A stretch of 64,000 nt of DNA from Setaria digitata (GCA_003640385.1 RCAB01000275.1:1-64000); one strand, 5' to 3'. Counted from the first letter of the stretch, positions 1-12,407 are shown. The notes: a model not told the origin generated them from the sequence alone. Translations and numbers: made by a program.

Positions 1-555
1 ATAACAGATAAGCAGTGGAACGATGAGTTATCAGTAATAACAGATAAGCAGTGAAATTGTAGGCTAATATTTCTAAAAGGTAAGCAGGTTTATAGCATTA
101 TAAAACAGGTGTATAGTGCATCAATGATATCAAATAAGCAGTATGTTGCAGCAAGTAAGAATCATTAGTAAAAATGTGTTAGTAATTAAATATAAATTTT
201 TGTTTTAATAGAACAAAATATCATAGTTTAAACTGAAATTATTTCATCACTGATAAATAAGTGATGCATATCAATTTTAACAGTTTCAAAAATATGATCT
301 GATAAATTACAATTTGTTACAATGTATCTCTCGACGAGAAATGAAAACAAAAAAGTTCTTTAAAAACCTTTAAAGATTAATGAGATGATATGAGAGAGTA
401 ATTAAAATGACTTTCCTCAAAACTATAATTATTAATTGGAAATTTTGTCTTAAAAATTCATTTCCAGTTTTGCTTAAATTTTATTTGACATTCTAACGGA
501 GCAAACATTTGTAATGAGAAGTTTCGAAACTTTTTTTTTACATGAATTAATTTAG
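1..555. other. A+T-rich non-coding stretch, probably intron of the left-hand gene
   Basis: I see no coding exon here. The 15-base string AACAGATAAGCAGTG occurs twice near the left edge (about 38-52, and with one flanking change at 3-17), and related AAGCAG strings continue to about 140. The stretch ends in a TTTAG acceptor at 551-555 that opens the exon at 556, so it is most simply the 3' part of an intron of the gene that continues left of the window. Confidence 0.5.
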
Positions 556-815
556 ATTATACAATACAACAACACCTCTTACGAATACAAATGGCCAAGC
601 TGTTGCAAATGGCCGCTTGCATTCCGCGATACGACGATCGTCCTCAAATAACGCAGTACATAACGTCGTAAAGCAGACAACGACGGAACGGAAAGCTCCA
701 ATTGCGCAAGCGGAATGTAGCGATACTGATTATGACACTTCTCGAACCATTTCCCGACCAGTACCGATCGATAAATCCAGAAAAGTTGATCTTCTTGATA
801 ATAGATATCCAAGAG
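556..815 (+). CDS. Internal exon of an unrecognised gene (5' part outside window)
   Basis: This is an open frame bounded by a TTTAG acceptor and an AGAG|GTTTGT donor, entering in phase 2 and leaving in phase 1. The peptide is hydrophilic and rich in Thr, Ser, Asn and basic residues, and ends in KVDLLDNRYPR. It has no membrane segment and no motif I can name. Its base composition is clearly richer in G+C than the flanks, and the frame stays open for about 86 codons. Two downstream exons (1122 and 2411) both join its phase-1 donor in frame and both end in stop codons, so it is probably the penultimate coding exon of a gene whose 5' part lies left of the window. Function unknown. The long minus-strand frame over the same bases is a shadow. 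Confidence 0.6.
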
Positions 816-1121
816 GTTTGTGCTTCTTTTTCATTTACTATCTAATATTTTTCAATAAATTTCATTCAATTAAACAGTATTGCATCGAGTTTATCTAGTT
901 TTATTATTCCCTTTTCTTTTTTTTTTTTTTGTTCTCTCTGACATGCTTTCCATGTACCAATTAATTAGTGTAATTTCTTCAAAAATTTTAATCAAATACA
1001 TACACACTCAAAAAAAAAAAAACGACTATTTAAAATGTAATAAATTCGAAATTTCAGTTCGTTTTAATTAAAAATTTAACACAAAACTATTTAAAATGAT
1101 CAAATTCATTTTGCTCATCAG

Positions 1122-1294
1122 TAACAAAATTAAAGAACGAGCACAAAGTGCGGAAACACGACAAAATGGGCCAGTTTGTGGGGAACGAATGCCATCATCT
1201 AAAACTAGGCCAAGATGTCGATCACAACGTCGTCCAGGAATTTTTGCAACATTTCGGCGATCCGCACAAAATAATGTTTGACAAAAATATCTGA
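1122..1294 (+). CDS. Terminal coding exon (candidate C-terminus A) of the left-hand gene
   Basis: A CTCATCAG acceptor at 1114-1121 opens a frame that joins the phase-1 donor at 815 (G+TA) and runs 57 residues to a TGA at 1292-1294. The peptide contains HDKMGQFVGNECHHLKLGQD and continues with an amphipathic, His/Asp-rich tail; it looks like real protein, not random translation. A second frame is also open here, from a weaker AAAG acceptor at 1135, giving an Arg-rich alternative ending in a stop at 1279-1281. I prefer the first because its acceptor is the better one. No domain recognised. Confidence 0.5.
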
Positions 1295-2410
1295 CATATT
1301 TGATTTTCCATCATTTATATGTATTTTTTTATTTTTACAAAATTTTCCTTTTTATGTAATCAAATATTTCAATTTTTCAATAATGCATCCCTTAAGTCGA
1401 TAATATTATCTTTTTTCCTTTTTTTTTTTTAAGAGAAAAATTAAATTTAAGCATTTAATTAATTTTTAATTATTATTCTTTTTTTTTTCATTTTTATTAA
1501 TTTTTCGATGATATCGCTCACTAATGTCATACAAGCATATTGTCCGGTAAGATACTATCAAAAGCAATGCTACTACAATAGCGATTGTTAAACAATTCCG
1601 ATTAGTTTCATTTTTATCTATTCATTTAAAACAAATAAAAATGGAAAAAAATCAGTTACTGAAACTGGAAAAAATGAAATTTATAGAAGTAGAGTGAAAA
1701 TTCGGCGAGAAAATTTGTTTTTTTTTTTTTGTTACCAGGTGGTGTTTTTTACTATGATTTTAACTCAAATTTTTCATTTTAACCTTTTCTTGAGACTTCT
1801 TATTGTGCACCAAATTTCTGCCTGCTTCATTCATATTCTTAATTATTGTCCGAAAATGAAAATGAATATATACCTAATTAATTATTTCATTCTAGTTTTT
1901 TTTTTTTTTTTTTTTCAGAGAACTTATACATAATTACACAGATGCATTTGATCAAAAAATAATCGAATTACATTGTTAATTGTATAGCAATTCCACACAT
2001 GGAACTAAAAATGGAAGCAAATAATGGTTGATTAATTAAAATTAGAAATATTATAATTTTCACTTCAAACCTCGAGAGTTTCTCATTTATTTTTTAATTG
2101 TAAATATGAATTTTAATCAATAATAATTAATCATTTTTAAATACTGCAATTTAAATGAGGGAGAAATTTTGTCAATATATCGAGCTTTACATTAAATTAG
2201 TCAATTTGAGCTTCCTTAAGGTTTGAAGTTTCATTTCTAAAATGAGCAAAATCCTAGCAAATAAATTTTAAAACAATTCTTGCAACTATAAAAGTGATAA
2301 AATGTTACATTAGAGAATAATTAATAACTTTATCAGTTTTCTTTCGTTACACACTAATCTGATGTCTTAATTTTTCATTGTTATTATTTCAACTTTTTAA
2401 TTTATTCAAG
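1295..2410. other. Non-coding A+T-rich stretch between two candidate terminal exons
   Basis: Mostly T-runs and A+T-rich filler. A short ATG-initiated frame at about 1509-1547 ends at a good donor (CCG|GTAAGA), but no in-phase partner was found downstream, so I do not call it an exon. Nothing else is recognised. Confidence 0.4.
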
Positions 2411-2532
2411 TAGCAGATGAAATTCCTCCCGGAACTGAAGATAGAATTTATCATAAATTCAATAGAATAATAAAAAGAGCCAAATTTCTTCCGTCTAGAG
2501 AAAAAAGAGAAAAGAAAATATTAATTTACTAG
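2411..2532 (+). CDS. Terminal coding exon (candidate C-terminus B) of the left-hand gene
   Basis: An acceptor TTTATTCAAG opens a frame that joins the phase-1 donor at 815 (G+TA = Val), continues as ADEIPPGTEDRIYHKFNRII and then a strongly basic tail, and stops at TAG 2530-2532. The peptide reads as genuine coding sequence. It cannot be reached in frame from the 1122 exon, which ends in its own stop, so the two look like mutually exclusive 3' exons. It could instead be the end of a separate small gene. No family recognised. Confidence 0.42.
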
Positions 2533-3097
2533 TTGATATAATTAGTGCCTGCATAATGATTTCATTTTCATAACAAATATTGTTTGTTCGTTTTCTTCTT
2601 TTCTTTTTTTTTTTCTAATATATTGAAATAAATGTCTTTTATTTCTCCGCATTATAATATATAATTATTAGAAATTGGACTTTATTAAAAATTAATAAAA
2701 GCCTAAAATTTGCAAGAAATTAATAAAAGTTTTAATTTTGTTAAAAATTAATGTGAAAATTTGAATTTTATTAGAAATTGATACAAGTGTAAATTGCTAA
2801 AAGCATTAATTGTGGTATTTTTTTCTTTTTATTTGTTAAATAAAAGTTTAAATTTTATTAAAGGATTTTTTGCAAAAAGTTTTCATCCTTTGTTATCCTT
2901 TCAAAATTTTGGAATGTAAAATTCAGACACATTTAATGCTCTCGGGAATTCCATCTTCGTTTGCATAAACTGAAATGCGCAAATGGAATTCAATCCGTTA
3001 TAATTTAACAACTAAAAATATTGAATTATCTAGGACTAGAGCTGAAAATATTTTTAAAATGTTAGTCAAAATTAATCAAAATTTTTCCAAAACTTAG

Positions 3098-3151
3098 AAT
3101 GGCCTAATGAAAACGTTCACGAAAGATTGAAAATACTGAAGTTGGGAATCG
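3098..3151 (+). CDS. Possible small exon, phase 1 in and phase 1 out
   Basis: AACTTAG acceptor followed by 54 nt open in the frame that fits a phase-1 donor, reading WPNENVHERLKILKLGIG, then a GGTAAAA donor. It would also fit the 815 donor. If it is not spliced, the frame ends at a TGA shortly after the donor. Support is only the coding-like peptide and the splice signals; no partner exon downstream is certain. Confidence 0.25.
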
Positions 3152-3688
3152 GTAAAAACGTTTGTGAATTACAATATTATGACTAAAAATGATTTTCGGA
3201 AAGGAAAAAAAAAAAAAATTGTATGTGATGACTGGAAAGAGCAAGAAGGATATTTGGTAATGAGAGGAAAATATATGGTAATCGGAAATAACATGACGGA
3301 AGTTCGGAAAATTCGAAAGAATATTTGCGACAGAAATGACTTTAAGCAATCATATTCATTTATTAATTCATTTTAAACACTTTGAATTCAGCCGTGTTTT
3401 TTTTTTTTTTTTTAATTCTCTTCTCTTGTGATGTTCAAACATTCAAATGATTGATATAAAAAGAAAAAAGAGAAAAAAATTAGAATATTATACATTAAAG
3501 ACTTCTTGTTATTACTAAATTATTACTGATTGAAAACTAAGTTCGCTAAATAAATTACAATAGATATAGATTTGATTTAATGAATTTAGCAAAGTTGACT
3601 AGAACATATTTGAAATTAAATACAGCAAAACAGTATTTTTTATTTATTGAGCTATAGATGTCTAAAATTTTTCATTTCCACTATTTAT

Positions 3689-3722
<34 letters not shown>

Positions 3723-4283
3723 TTTTTAACAGAAAGAATATAATCTCAGTTTTCTGCATCGAATACTATTAAGTAAAATATTTAAATTAGTGATTTTCCA
3801 TTAATGGACATTTGCCATAATAATTAATGAAAAGATGATGCATTTCCATCCATTCTTTGAAACGGATTAAAAACTAATAGTAATAATAATTCATACAGAT
3901 AACAATTTGTTAGGGAAAAAGAATGATAACACGAATGATAAGAAGATAGTTATATTATATTATTTATTTCATTTAAACCTAATTTAAAAATGCCTACAAA
4001 TTAAGACATGAAAATAAATTGGCCTAATTAACACAACCAAAATGTTGACCTAATGGAAAATGAAACAAAAGCATGATGAATTAAATTTTAGATAAATTAA
4101 TTTCAACAATTAAAATACATTGAATTATAAACGATAGAATGATTTAACGAAAATATGTACAAACTGATACAAAATAGCTGTAAGTAAATTGTAAACTGCT
4201 GTTGTAACTGACTATTCGACTTCAACTTTTCGACCTAATCAACCAACAAACCCAACAATAATATCACTATGAATGTACATGAG

Positions 4284-4377
4284 TATATATGTGTGTGTGT
4301 GTGTGTGGGTGTCTGTGTATGTGGGTGCATGCGTGGGCGGCTTGCGTAGGTGGGTGAGGATGTGTGTGGGTGTATGT
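4284..4377. repeat. GT-rich microsatellite
   Basis: An uninterrupted GT run at about 4291-4307 continues into degenerate GTGGGTG/GTGCGTGGG units to about 4377. The minus-strand frame crossing it reads as a Thr-His repeat and is an artefact of the repeat. Confidence 0.85.
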
Positions 4378-4593
4378 CAACAACTGGTTCGATGTCTTAG
4401 ACTGAATGAAAAGCTTTCTGCTTTTAAGATGATAATTTGAAGCTTCGTATCGAACAAGTGCTGTATAAATGAGCATCGTAGAGGGGAAAGAAGAGAGCCA
4501 AATAAAGGACAACAGGATATATATGTATTGCAACTAGACTAGACTAAAACTAGCCTAGGCTAGATAAGAAGGATGCACAAACATATATCTCTG

Positions 4594-4680
4594 TATATAT
4601 ATAAAAATCATATATGAATATATATATATATATATTTATATATTTATATATAAATATATATGTAAGCATACATATATGTG
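4594..4680. repeat. AT microsatellite
   Basis: Alternating TA units interrupted by single bases (TATATATATATATTTATATA type). Confidence 0.8.
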
Positions 4681-4830
4681 TATATCAAGGAGGATTTCAA
4701 AGCGCTCTTTCTAAGAATTTTAATATCTTTTTATTTTTTTACTTTTTTATTTTTGACAATGAACTATCGTTGAGTGGGAACGCCTTGCAGCGACCATTCG
4801 AAAGATCCTAAATTTGTTTCTTCACTGATG

Positions 4831-4866
4831 AAGCCTAAGGCCTAAAGCCTTAGGGCTAAGGGCTAA
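4831..4866. repeat. Short GCCTAA/TTAGGC-like cluster
   Basis: GCCTAA occurs at 4833-4838 and 4840-4845, followed by CCTTAGGGC and TAAGGGC. The unit resembles the nematode telomere hexamer TTAGGC in both orientations, but the copies are few and degenerate. Confidence 0.3.
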
Positions 4867-6757
4867 CAATGTATTCATAGAAGCCTTAACGCCTATTCAG
4901 GCCCATCTTTCCTTCCTCTTTCATCCCTCTCAAGGAAAACCTCAACATTTTCCTCTTTTTTTTTCTCATAATTACCTTTTTTTTTTTTAGAAAAAAATAA
5001 AGAAAAAAAGGGAAACAGGTAACATTTCTCGCATATTTCTAATTAATTAGTTCATTTTCATTTTCCAGTTTTTTTTTCTCTTTTTTGTTTGTTTTCCTTT
5101 ATTTTTTTTTTTTTTTTTTTAAAGAAAAAAAAATGATTTGTCTTTGCATTTGCTACAAATAAATTGGAAAATGAAAATTTGAATTTATCGATTGACTAAC
5201 TTTAAATTGAATTTGTTGAAAGTTTTGAATAAATGGTCTACTCCTACACTTAGAAAGAAGTCTACTACTACACTTAGAAATCATTTTCAACATTTGCCAT
5301 GTGTGATTCGCTTCAGCTTACTTTAATACTTCATTTTCGAGAATATGAAATGTAAGATTTTTTAATTGGTAATACAAAAAAGAAAAAAAATACAGAGAGA
5401 AAAATAATTGTTGCGCAAAAAGTGTTATAGATTCAATTACCGCCACCATAATTCAGTTGAATAATTTATTTCTGATTTTAATTTCTTTCTTTTTTTTTTT
5501 TTTTTTTTTTTGATTTTTTGATGGGTATTGCACGGAAGGAAGAAAAAGAAAAAAAGTGCATTAAATTAATCAGCAATTGTAATTTCTTCATTTTCTTCCT
5601 TTTTCATTCCATAAATAAATCATATGAATAACTAAATAAATTATCAGAATAACTTAAGAGTTGTAGAAATAAGGTTTAAACGGAAAAAAATTTTTTAGTT
5701 CTATTTGTTTTCGATTTTTTTCTTGGTACATTTCAAAAATAAAAAATTTTTTCAATTTAAGTCAAAAATTCAATTTCTTTTTTTGCCCTCCCTTCCATGC
5801 ACTCAGAATTGGCTTTGCCTTTAATTTAATTCAAAAAAAAAAAAAAAAGGAAGAAAAATTATTATTTTTATTTCTTTCCGGTTCCCTTTTTTTCCCCCAC
5901 GCTTCAAAAAAAATTTCAATTCAAGTCAAAAATTCATTTTTTTTTTTTTTTTTTTTTTAAGCACTCGGAATTGGCGTTACTTTTAATCTTTCAAACTACG
6001 CATTTTCTTTAAATTTATCTTTCTTTTTTTTTTTTTTCAAAAAATAACACTGATAAATATTGCTTTTAAATGCTTGACAGATTTATTAATAATGTGTCTA
6101 TATCATCCAGTTTGGTTATTTGTTTTAAAAAAAAAAGATGCTTCTTTTTTTTTGGATTAGTTTATTTTTTTTTTTTTGGTTTTAATCTTTTTTTTTTTCT
6201 TTTGGTTATTTGATTTTCTTTTTCATTTCCATTTTTAAAAAGTTATACTTTTTCAGTGTATTTTGCTTGCGTACACTTTCTTTTTTCATTTCTTTCATTT
6301 TTTTTTTCCACTTTCTTTAAATTCATTCCCATTTTAATATTTCAAATCGTTGTTTTGAATTTTTAGAGAATTGAAAGAAGAAATGAAAAGTTATTTGAAA
6401 ACTTAAAATCCAAAAATAGCATTGCATGATTAATGCAAAGAAATGAAATTAAAATAAAAAAATTTTTTTTTTCATTTATGCATTCATCGTGATGAGAATT
6501 TCATGATTATACCATTAGCTGTTATTTAATTACACTATGTCTGCTCGAATTTTTTTTCTTTTAAATAATCGCCTAATTACTTTAATTATTAGAAAATTTT
6601 CAAATTCTACGTCAAATCAGTTATCTTCAGTTTCAATAATGCAGCGTTTCATTATTAGCGGAAAAATTGACGAATTGATTTTTTTTTAAACTTAAGTTAA
6701 AATCGTTTCAAAAGAAAAAAGAAATAAATTACTAGATTAACTTTTGAGAAAAAATGG

Positions 6758-6779
6758 ATATATATATATATATATATAT
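6758..6779. repeat. AT microsatellite
   Basis: About eleven uninterrupted TA units. Confidence 0.85.
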
Positions 6780-9541
6780 TTATTTTTGATAATGGATTTC
6801 ATATTCGCAATTCATTTCTATAACAATAGGAGGCGTCATATTGAGTGTTAATTTTATCACAATTCTATCGATTTGTCAGTTAAACTTCCTTTTTTTTTTT
6901 TTTTTATTTCAATTTTTTAAATTTTAATAACCTCCACTTTACAGCTTAATATTCTTCTTTGTAATTGTTAATCAATTCGTGCTATGTAGAGTCAGTTTAC
7001 AAATAATTTAACCTCATATCAGAGGCAAAATAATAATTTTATTAATTTATAAAATAAAAAAATGTTCAAAATGTCACAACTATCACAATTAAAATTGACA
7101 AAAATAGTAATGATAACAACAAAATAATAAATAATAGTAATAATATCATATGAGAAATGATATAATCTAATAATAATATGCGAGAGATGATATAATCTGG
7201 GTGAATTCAGTGCTAGCTTACACTTTCTCGAGACTATTTTCATATATTTCTTTGACAGAATAATATAGAAAAATTTAATTGAGAAAAAAAAAAAAAAATA
7301 AAAAGAATATTCTTTTAGTATATTATGATACGATTGAACTGATTTTCCTTTTTGTTTTTCAATGTTGTCAAATTAGCAGATGTTTTCTTGTTTTACATTT
7401 TAATTCCTTTTGACATTCATTTCAATTTCAACTATTGATTCAGGTCTATTCTTCTGAAAGTCCGACATAAATCTATTATCATCTCGCAAACAGCATAAGC
7501 TTCGTAAAACCATTTACTATTTGTGCAATTGTTATTCTCGAGGCATTTTTTTCTTTCTTTTTTTTTTTTTCTTAAATTACATTTTCTCTTTTGGATCGGA
7601 ATTTCGCAATTTCGCATTAAGTATGGAATTATTTTAGCAAATGTGATCATATTATATTTGTATTAATTTTAAAGGTCTTTAAATTTGCTAATTATTAGTT
7701 GTTGCTTTTAAAATTCACTGTAAGACAATAACTACTCTAAATAGTTAGTCAAATGTGCAATTTTATAGCGTATAAATATGCAATCAAACTTCCGTAAATA
7801 TGCAAAAAATATAATTTTATAAATAAATAATACATAGAATATACAGTTTCATACATATAAAGTATATAGTTATATAGTATATTGATATTTAATTAAAATA
7901 TCGCAAATAGGATTCAAATGTGCAAGTTTTACAGTTTTATTACACGTAAATATGCAATCAAAATACCGTTAATACTAATCGAATTTTAATTTTAATTTCT
8001 AAGATCTAATTTCACATTTCTTTTCTCAGCGTAACTCCTAAAATACAATTTACTGTTAGAAAATATGGTGATACCGGGAATTACCGTATATTAAAAATTT
8101 TTATTAGTTAAATGTTTAATTTTTTTTAGTTTACCTGGTTTAACAATTTTTCGTTTCACTTATTACCGTAATCCGTATTTGCACCAAATAAGCATTTTTG
8201 TTAATATTTCCTACAGTACATTGGTGATTCTTACTGTATCCAATATACAGTTGCTCTATTTGTCTCAAGAGTCAAACATTTTTTATTATCTTCTGAAGGT
8301 CTTTTTTTTTTTTTTAAATTTTCCAACTATTTTCGGCAGCTTTTATTAATGCAGTCATGCTTTAATTATTTAATTACAAGTTTTTTTTTTTTAAATAAAA
8401 GCAAAAGTTTTCATTTCTTTTTTTTTTTATCTGTTAAGATTTCTTTTACTCAATAGATTGGAATTTTGTTTGCTTTTTTTTTTTTTTTTGAGAGAGAGAG
8501 AGAAAAAAAGCTTATGACAACAACCGTTTCAAGATTTTATCGATAACATCAAAAATAAAGAAGAAATCTTTATGTTCAAATGTATTCCGAGAATTCTCAA
8601 GTAGAAGAAATTTATTATCATTAATGCAGTTCTGAAGTACCACTGATAATGATCAATCGTTCCCATTGTGTCGTATAAATCTGAAACATAGTAAAATTTT
8701 TGGTAGCATTAAAATCGACAATTTTTTAAATTTCGTGTTAAAATTTCAAACCAAATCAGAAACAAATAATATTACCTTCACATACTTACTGTAAGTAGCA
8801 ATTTTTTCATTTTATTTGTTTAAAAATTTCGTTGTTGCAAAATGAAGAATCTTCTTAATGAAATATAAAAGTCGTTACTCGAAATTTGACTATTGTAAAT
8901 GGCTGACGATAATAAATATATGATAGGTATATTTTTACCTTTAATTACAGTAGCAAGTGTCTTGGGAATTTTTTTTTTTTCTGCAACATTTGAAGTTTCC
9001 CATAAATGCTTGTCGATCATATAGCAATGGAATAATTGAAGAGAATATCAGGTTCAATTAAAAGACTTTAATTAGTGTTTCTAACACTTTGTATATTTCT
9101 GACGTAATAAAGTTAAGATTTTCATCATGATTAAATAGCTAAGTCAAGCTTGAAGCATAAAAGTATTTGGCTGCATACTTATAAAGAAGTATACTTTAAG
9201 CCGATTATACGCGAGTTGATTTCGAAAGCAATTTATTTAAAAAAAAAAATTTTTAACTAAAATTTAACATGCTTCTTCAGAATGTTGTAATATTTAGGCT
9301 GAATTAGAATGTAAAAATGAAAAGCCATTTGTATAGGAAATGTATGAGAAATTTTTATGGACAATATTTTGAAACTAGAAATTTAGGCTATTTTCAAAAG
9401 ATTTTAAAGCAATAAATTCTAGGCTAATATTGGCCATATATGTTTATTCAAACTTTGCAAAAATTCAAAATACTGGCATATTTTGTTGAATATCTAATCA
9501 CAACAATATTTATTAGTTTTTTTTTTCTTCTTTAAATCTAG

Positions 9542-9597
9542 CTATATTAAATAAGACTTGCATAGCGCGACTTATCTAGATCGGCTGCTATGTACAA
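9542..9597 (+). other. Possible non-coding exon
   Basis: A textbook acceptor (long pyrimidine tract then AAATCTAG at 9534-9541) and a strong donor (ACAA|GTGAGT) bracket 56 nt of locally G+C-richer sequence containing AGCGCGACTTATC. All three frames contain stops, so if it is an exon it is untranslated (a 5' UTR exon of a downstream + strand gene) or part of a non-coding RNA. Weak evidence. Confidence 0.2.
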
Positions 9598-12263
9598 GTG
9601 AGTATGATTAGCAAAAGAATAAATAGAAAGAAAAAAAAAAAACGAAAAAATAAATAAATCAAGATTATTTTCACAATATTGCAAAAAATTTATCCATAGA
9701 ATATTTTTTTTAGAATTAAATTAACAAGAACATGAACAATCTTTAAGGTGGAAATCATTTTTCACGACATATTATCTGTGAAATTTATATTTTTAATTAA
9801 ATTAGGTATGTTATTAATTATTAATTGCTAATTATCGGCAACAAGAAGACAAATTTCTTTACACGAATCAAATTTCTTCCCCTCAGCTTTCAGCGATGCT
9901 TTAACCACAATTTATCACTATTAGTTCATTTGCATTTAATTTTTTTTTTTTTTTTTTCAAAAAAAAATATGCAGTTTTGAACTTCCGTTATGTTTAACTT
10001 AATTAGAAAATTCAAATTTCATGCACTATCTAACTAGTTTAAAAAATCTATAACTTTCAGTCGTTTTGAAGTTTAGCTTGAAAGAACTGGATAAAGAATA
10101 AATGAAATATTTCCAGCAATTATTAATGCAAAGAGATGGAATGCAAAAATTTTCCCAATTTGTTGAAAAGATTTTTTAAAAATTATGTTATTTCATAATT
10201 TCTAAAAATTTTTCTCTAGAAAAAAAAAATGAGAAAAACACGAAATATGCACATAATTTTAATTTAATTGTGAAAAAGTTCAGCTAAAATTATACGAAAG
10301 AAAAAATGGAAATAAAAGTAAAAGCGAATAATGTGACTTCCCGATTAAAAACTTTTTGCGAATTTAACTTTTATATTTTAACTTTTTTAAATTTTTACAC
10401 TCACTACATGATTTCTCATCCGTAAACAGATAGCATTTATCAGTTTTCATTGTTGAAAATGATAAAAGATGATTGAAAATTTTAGCTCATTAGTGTTTGC
10501 AAAAAATTTTAACATCTTCCGGTAGCAAATTGAAATATAATTTTACACATTTATTCCGATAATTTCGCAATCCATTTTGCGCTGTTTATTACTATTACTT
10601 TTGCAAAATAATGAATAAACAAATTAGCATTTTATGACTTCGTCTAAATAATCCGTTTGACACTTTTAGCATCGTGAAAAATTTGCCATTAGCATTAAAA
10701 ATTTCAAACTTAATCAAATTCTCCTCCTTATTTGCTTATTTTTCTAAAATTTATTTCGATTTGTTTTGCTTTTTTTTTTGTCAAATTAAAATTGTAGTAA
10801 TTTTATCATCGATTAAAGTAGTGAATTTTTAAAAGCATTATTTGATGCAAAAAAAGAAAAAGAAAAAAGGAAAAAGGAAAAAGTAAATGTTTTTTTTTGG
10901 CCATTTCGAAAATATGAAATTGAAATGGAAATGAATAAACTATAGGTAAAATACATTTTTAATCTTCTATATAACTGAATTGCAAAATTTTGCGAAAAAA
11001 AAAAAAACAAAACAAAATAAATTAATAAATAACTTTATTGGAATGTAAAACAATCAAAAATCATTTTAACTGTTTCTTTTTTGTTTTTTTTTTTTTTTTT
11101 TTAATTTTTTCTTTTTGCCAAAATTTCATTTTCCTTTTTTCCTAAAATTTCCAACTTTCGCTGCTTGAAACATTTTTATTTAGTAAGTATTTACATACAT
11201 CACGAGTGTGGAAAGGTTGGCATGCCTAATTATCATCAATTTTCTTCTTTCCTCTCTCACTAAATTTACTACCTCTTTTCATAATTAAATAGAAAAGAAA
11301 GAATCACTTTGTCTAATTTATTTCATTTTCAGAGATATACTTTGTGCTATTTTCTATTTATTTATGTTTTGTAAGATCAAAACCTTATTTAATAAGTTGA
11401 AATTTATTCAAGTTCCGCTCTTCTCATTTCTTTCATTGGAATTGAATTAAGATGAAATTAATTTAAAGCTCAGTGACTATAACATTTCTTCTTATCTCTT
11501 TCCAATCAGAAGAACTTCATAATTAGCACATGGTTCAATCCTTAGCAAAAACAAATTTCAAGAACTAAAGGCAAGATAGAACTCGAGAGTTAGAATAGGA
11601 GAGATCTCGAGAACTTAATAAACGATTGATCTTAAAACTGATACCAGATATATTTCGTTTTTTTTTTTTTAAAAGTATCATTCTAGATAATTAAATTTAC
11701 TTACAAATAATTTATGATTACTTTAAACAATGAATGAAATAGCTTCCGATGAATAGAGTTCAAATAAAATGTTATGAAAGTTATTATGCAGTTAGCTGAT
11801 CAGACCAAGTTGAAATTGAATACTTAAAAGGAATGAATTAATAGGGAAGCTTAATAAGAATTAACAATCAGATATGTCAACAGTTTAATAAATTAAGACT
11901 CATGTTAAATTGTAAATTGTTTATTAAAAGAAATAATCTAATGGTAATTCGATTTTGAGGAATAAATTAAAAAGAATAAGTTAAATTAATGTGACTTAAT
12001 TTACAATTAAAATGTGTCTATTGCTTCCTAGGATTGCAGTTCTATTAAATCTATCAAATTTTCTAAAATATTTTATTTTATTAATTAACCAAACAGTAAT
12101 CCGATTTTGAAAATTGAATGGAGAAGAAAAAAGAAAAAATTAAAATTGATATAGCATGATTTGTAATTTTCCTGTAATTGTAATTTTAATAAATTTGCTG
12201 AAACTTTTTAAAAATATTTTACTAAAATGAACATATATACTTTTTAAATATTTTTTTACTAAA

Positions 12264-12407
12264 ATGTTTGAAAGCTTAAGATTTCATAAATTTGCACAAT
12301 TTTTCATTCTTTTTTTGACTTTTCTTGCTGGCATAAACCCATCTATTCCATTAAAGTGGCAAACTAATAATGCTTCTGCGGGATTTTCTAACACCTATAA
12401 ATTATAA
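12264..12407 (+). CDS. Candidate 47-residue small secreted or membrane peptide
   Basis: An ATG opens a 47-codon frame ending in TAA. The first nine residues carry Arg, His and Lys; residues 10-24 form a hydrophobic stretch (FAQFFILFLTFLAG); then comes a polar tail, INPSIPLKWQTNNASAGFSN and four more residues. That is the layout of a signal peptide plus a short mature peptide. I see no splice donor that must be used. Codon use is less A+T-skewed in the tail than in the flanks. There is no homologue I can name and no dibasic processing site, so an exon of a larger gene or a chance frame remain possible. Confidence 0.3.
   Translation: MFESLRFHKFAQFFILFLTFLAGINPSIPLKWQTNNASAGFSNTYKL

Larger units (their letters stand above)
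3152..12263. other. Long intergenic stretch of low-complexity A+T-rich DNA
   Basis: No convincing exon chain on either strand. It holds long T-runs (for example 3691-3721, 5102-5120, 5490-5511 and 5938-5958), dinucleotide repeats listed separately, and a somewhat G+C-richer island at 4680-4866 whose three + frames are all briefly open, so no frame can be chosen. The ORF-length frames in 7019-7243, 7432-7650, 8820-9020 and 10813-11010 on the minus strand are rich in Lys/Ile/Phe/Asn runs expected from A+T-rich DNA and are not called. Confidence 0.45.

Noticed and set aside
579..812. 77-codon minus-strand frame
   Set aside because: It lies antisense to the exon at 556-815, whose splice sites and composition support the + strand; it is a shadow.
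4267..4533. 88-codon minus-strand frame
   Set aside because: Half of it is a Thr-His repeat from the GT microsatellite; the rest has no recognisable features.
4754..4850. G+C-richer patch open in all three + frames
   Set aside because: No frame or splice pair can be preferred; readings such as EWERLAATIRKILNLFLH and GTPCSDHSKDPKFVSSLMKP are both plausible, so no exon is called.
7432..7650. 72-codon minus-strand frame ending in LCRTFRRIDLNQ
   Set aside because: The C-terminal third looks coding-like, but the frame crosses an A/T homopolymer and lacks a convincing acceptor or partner.
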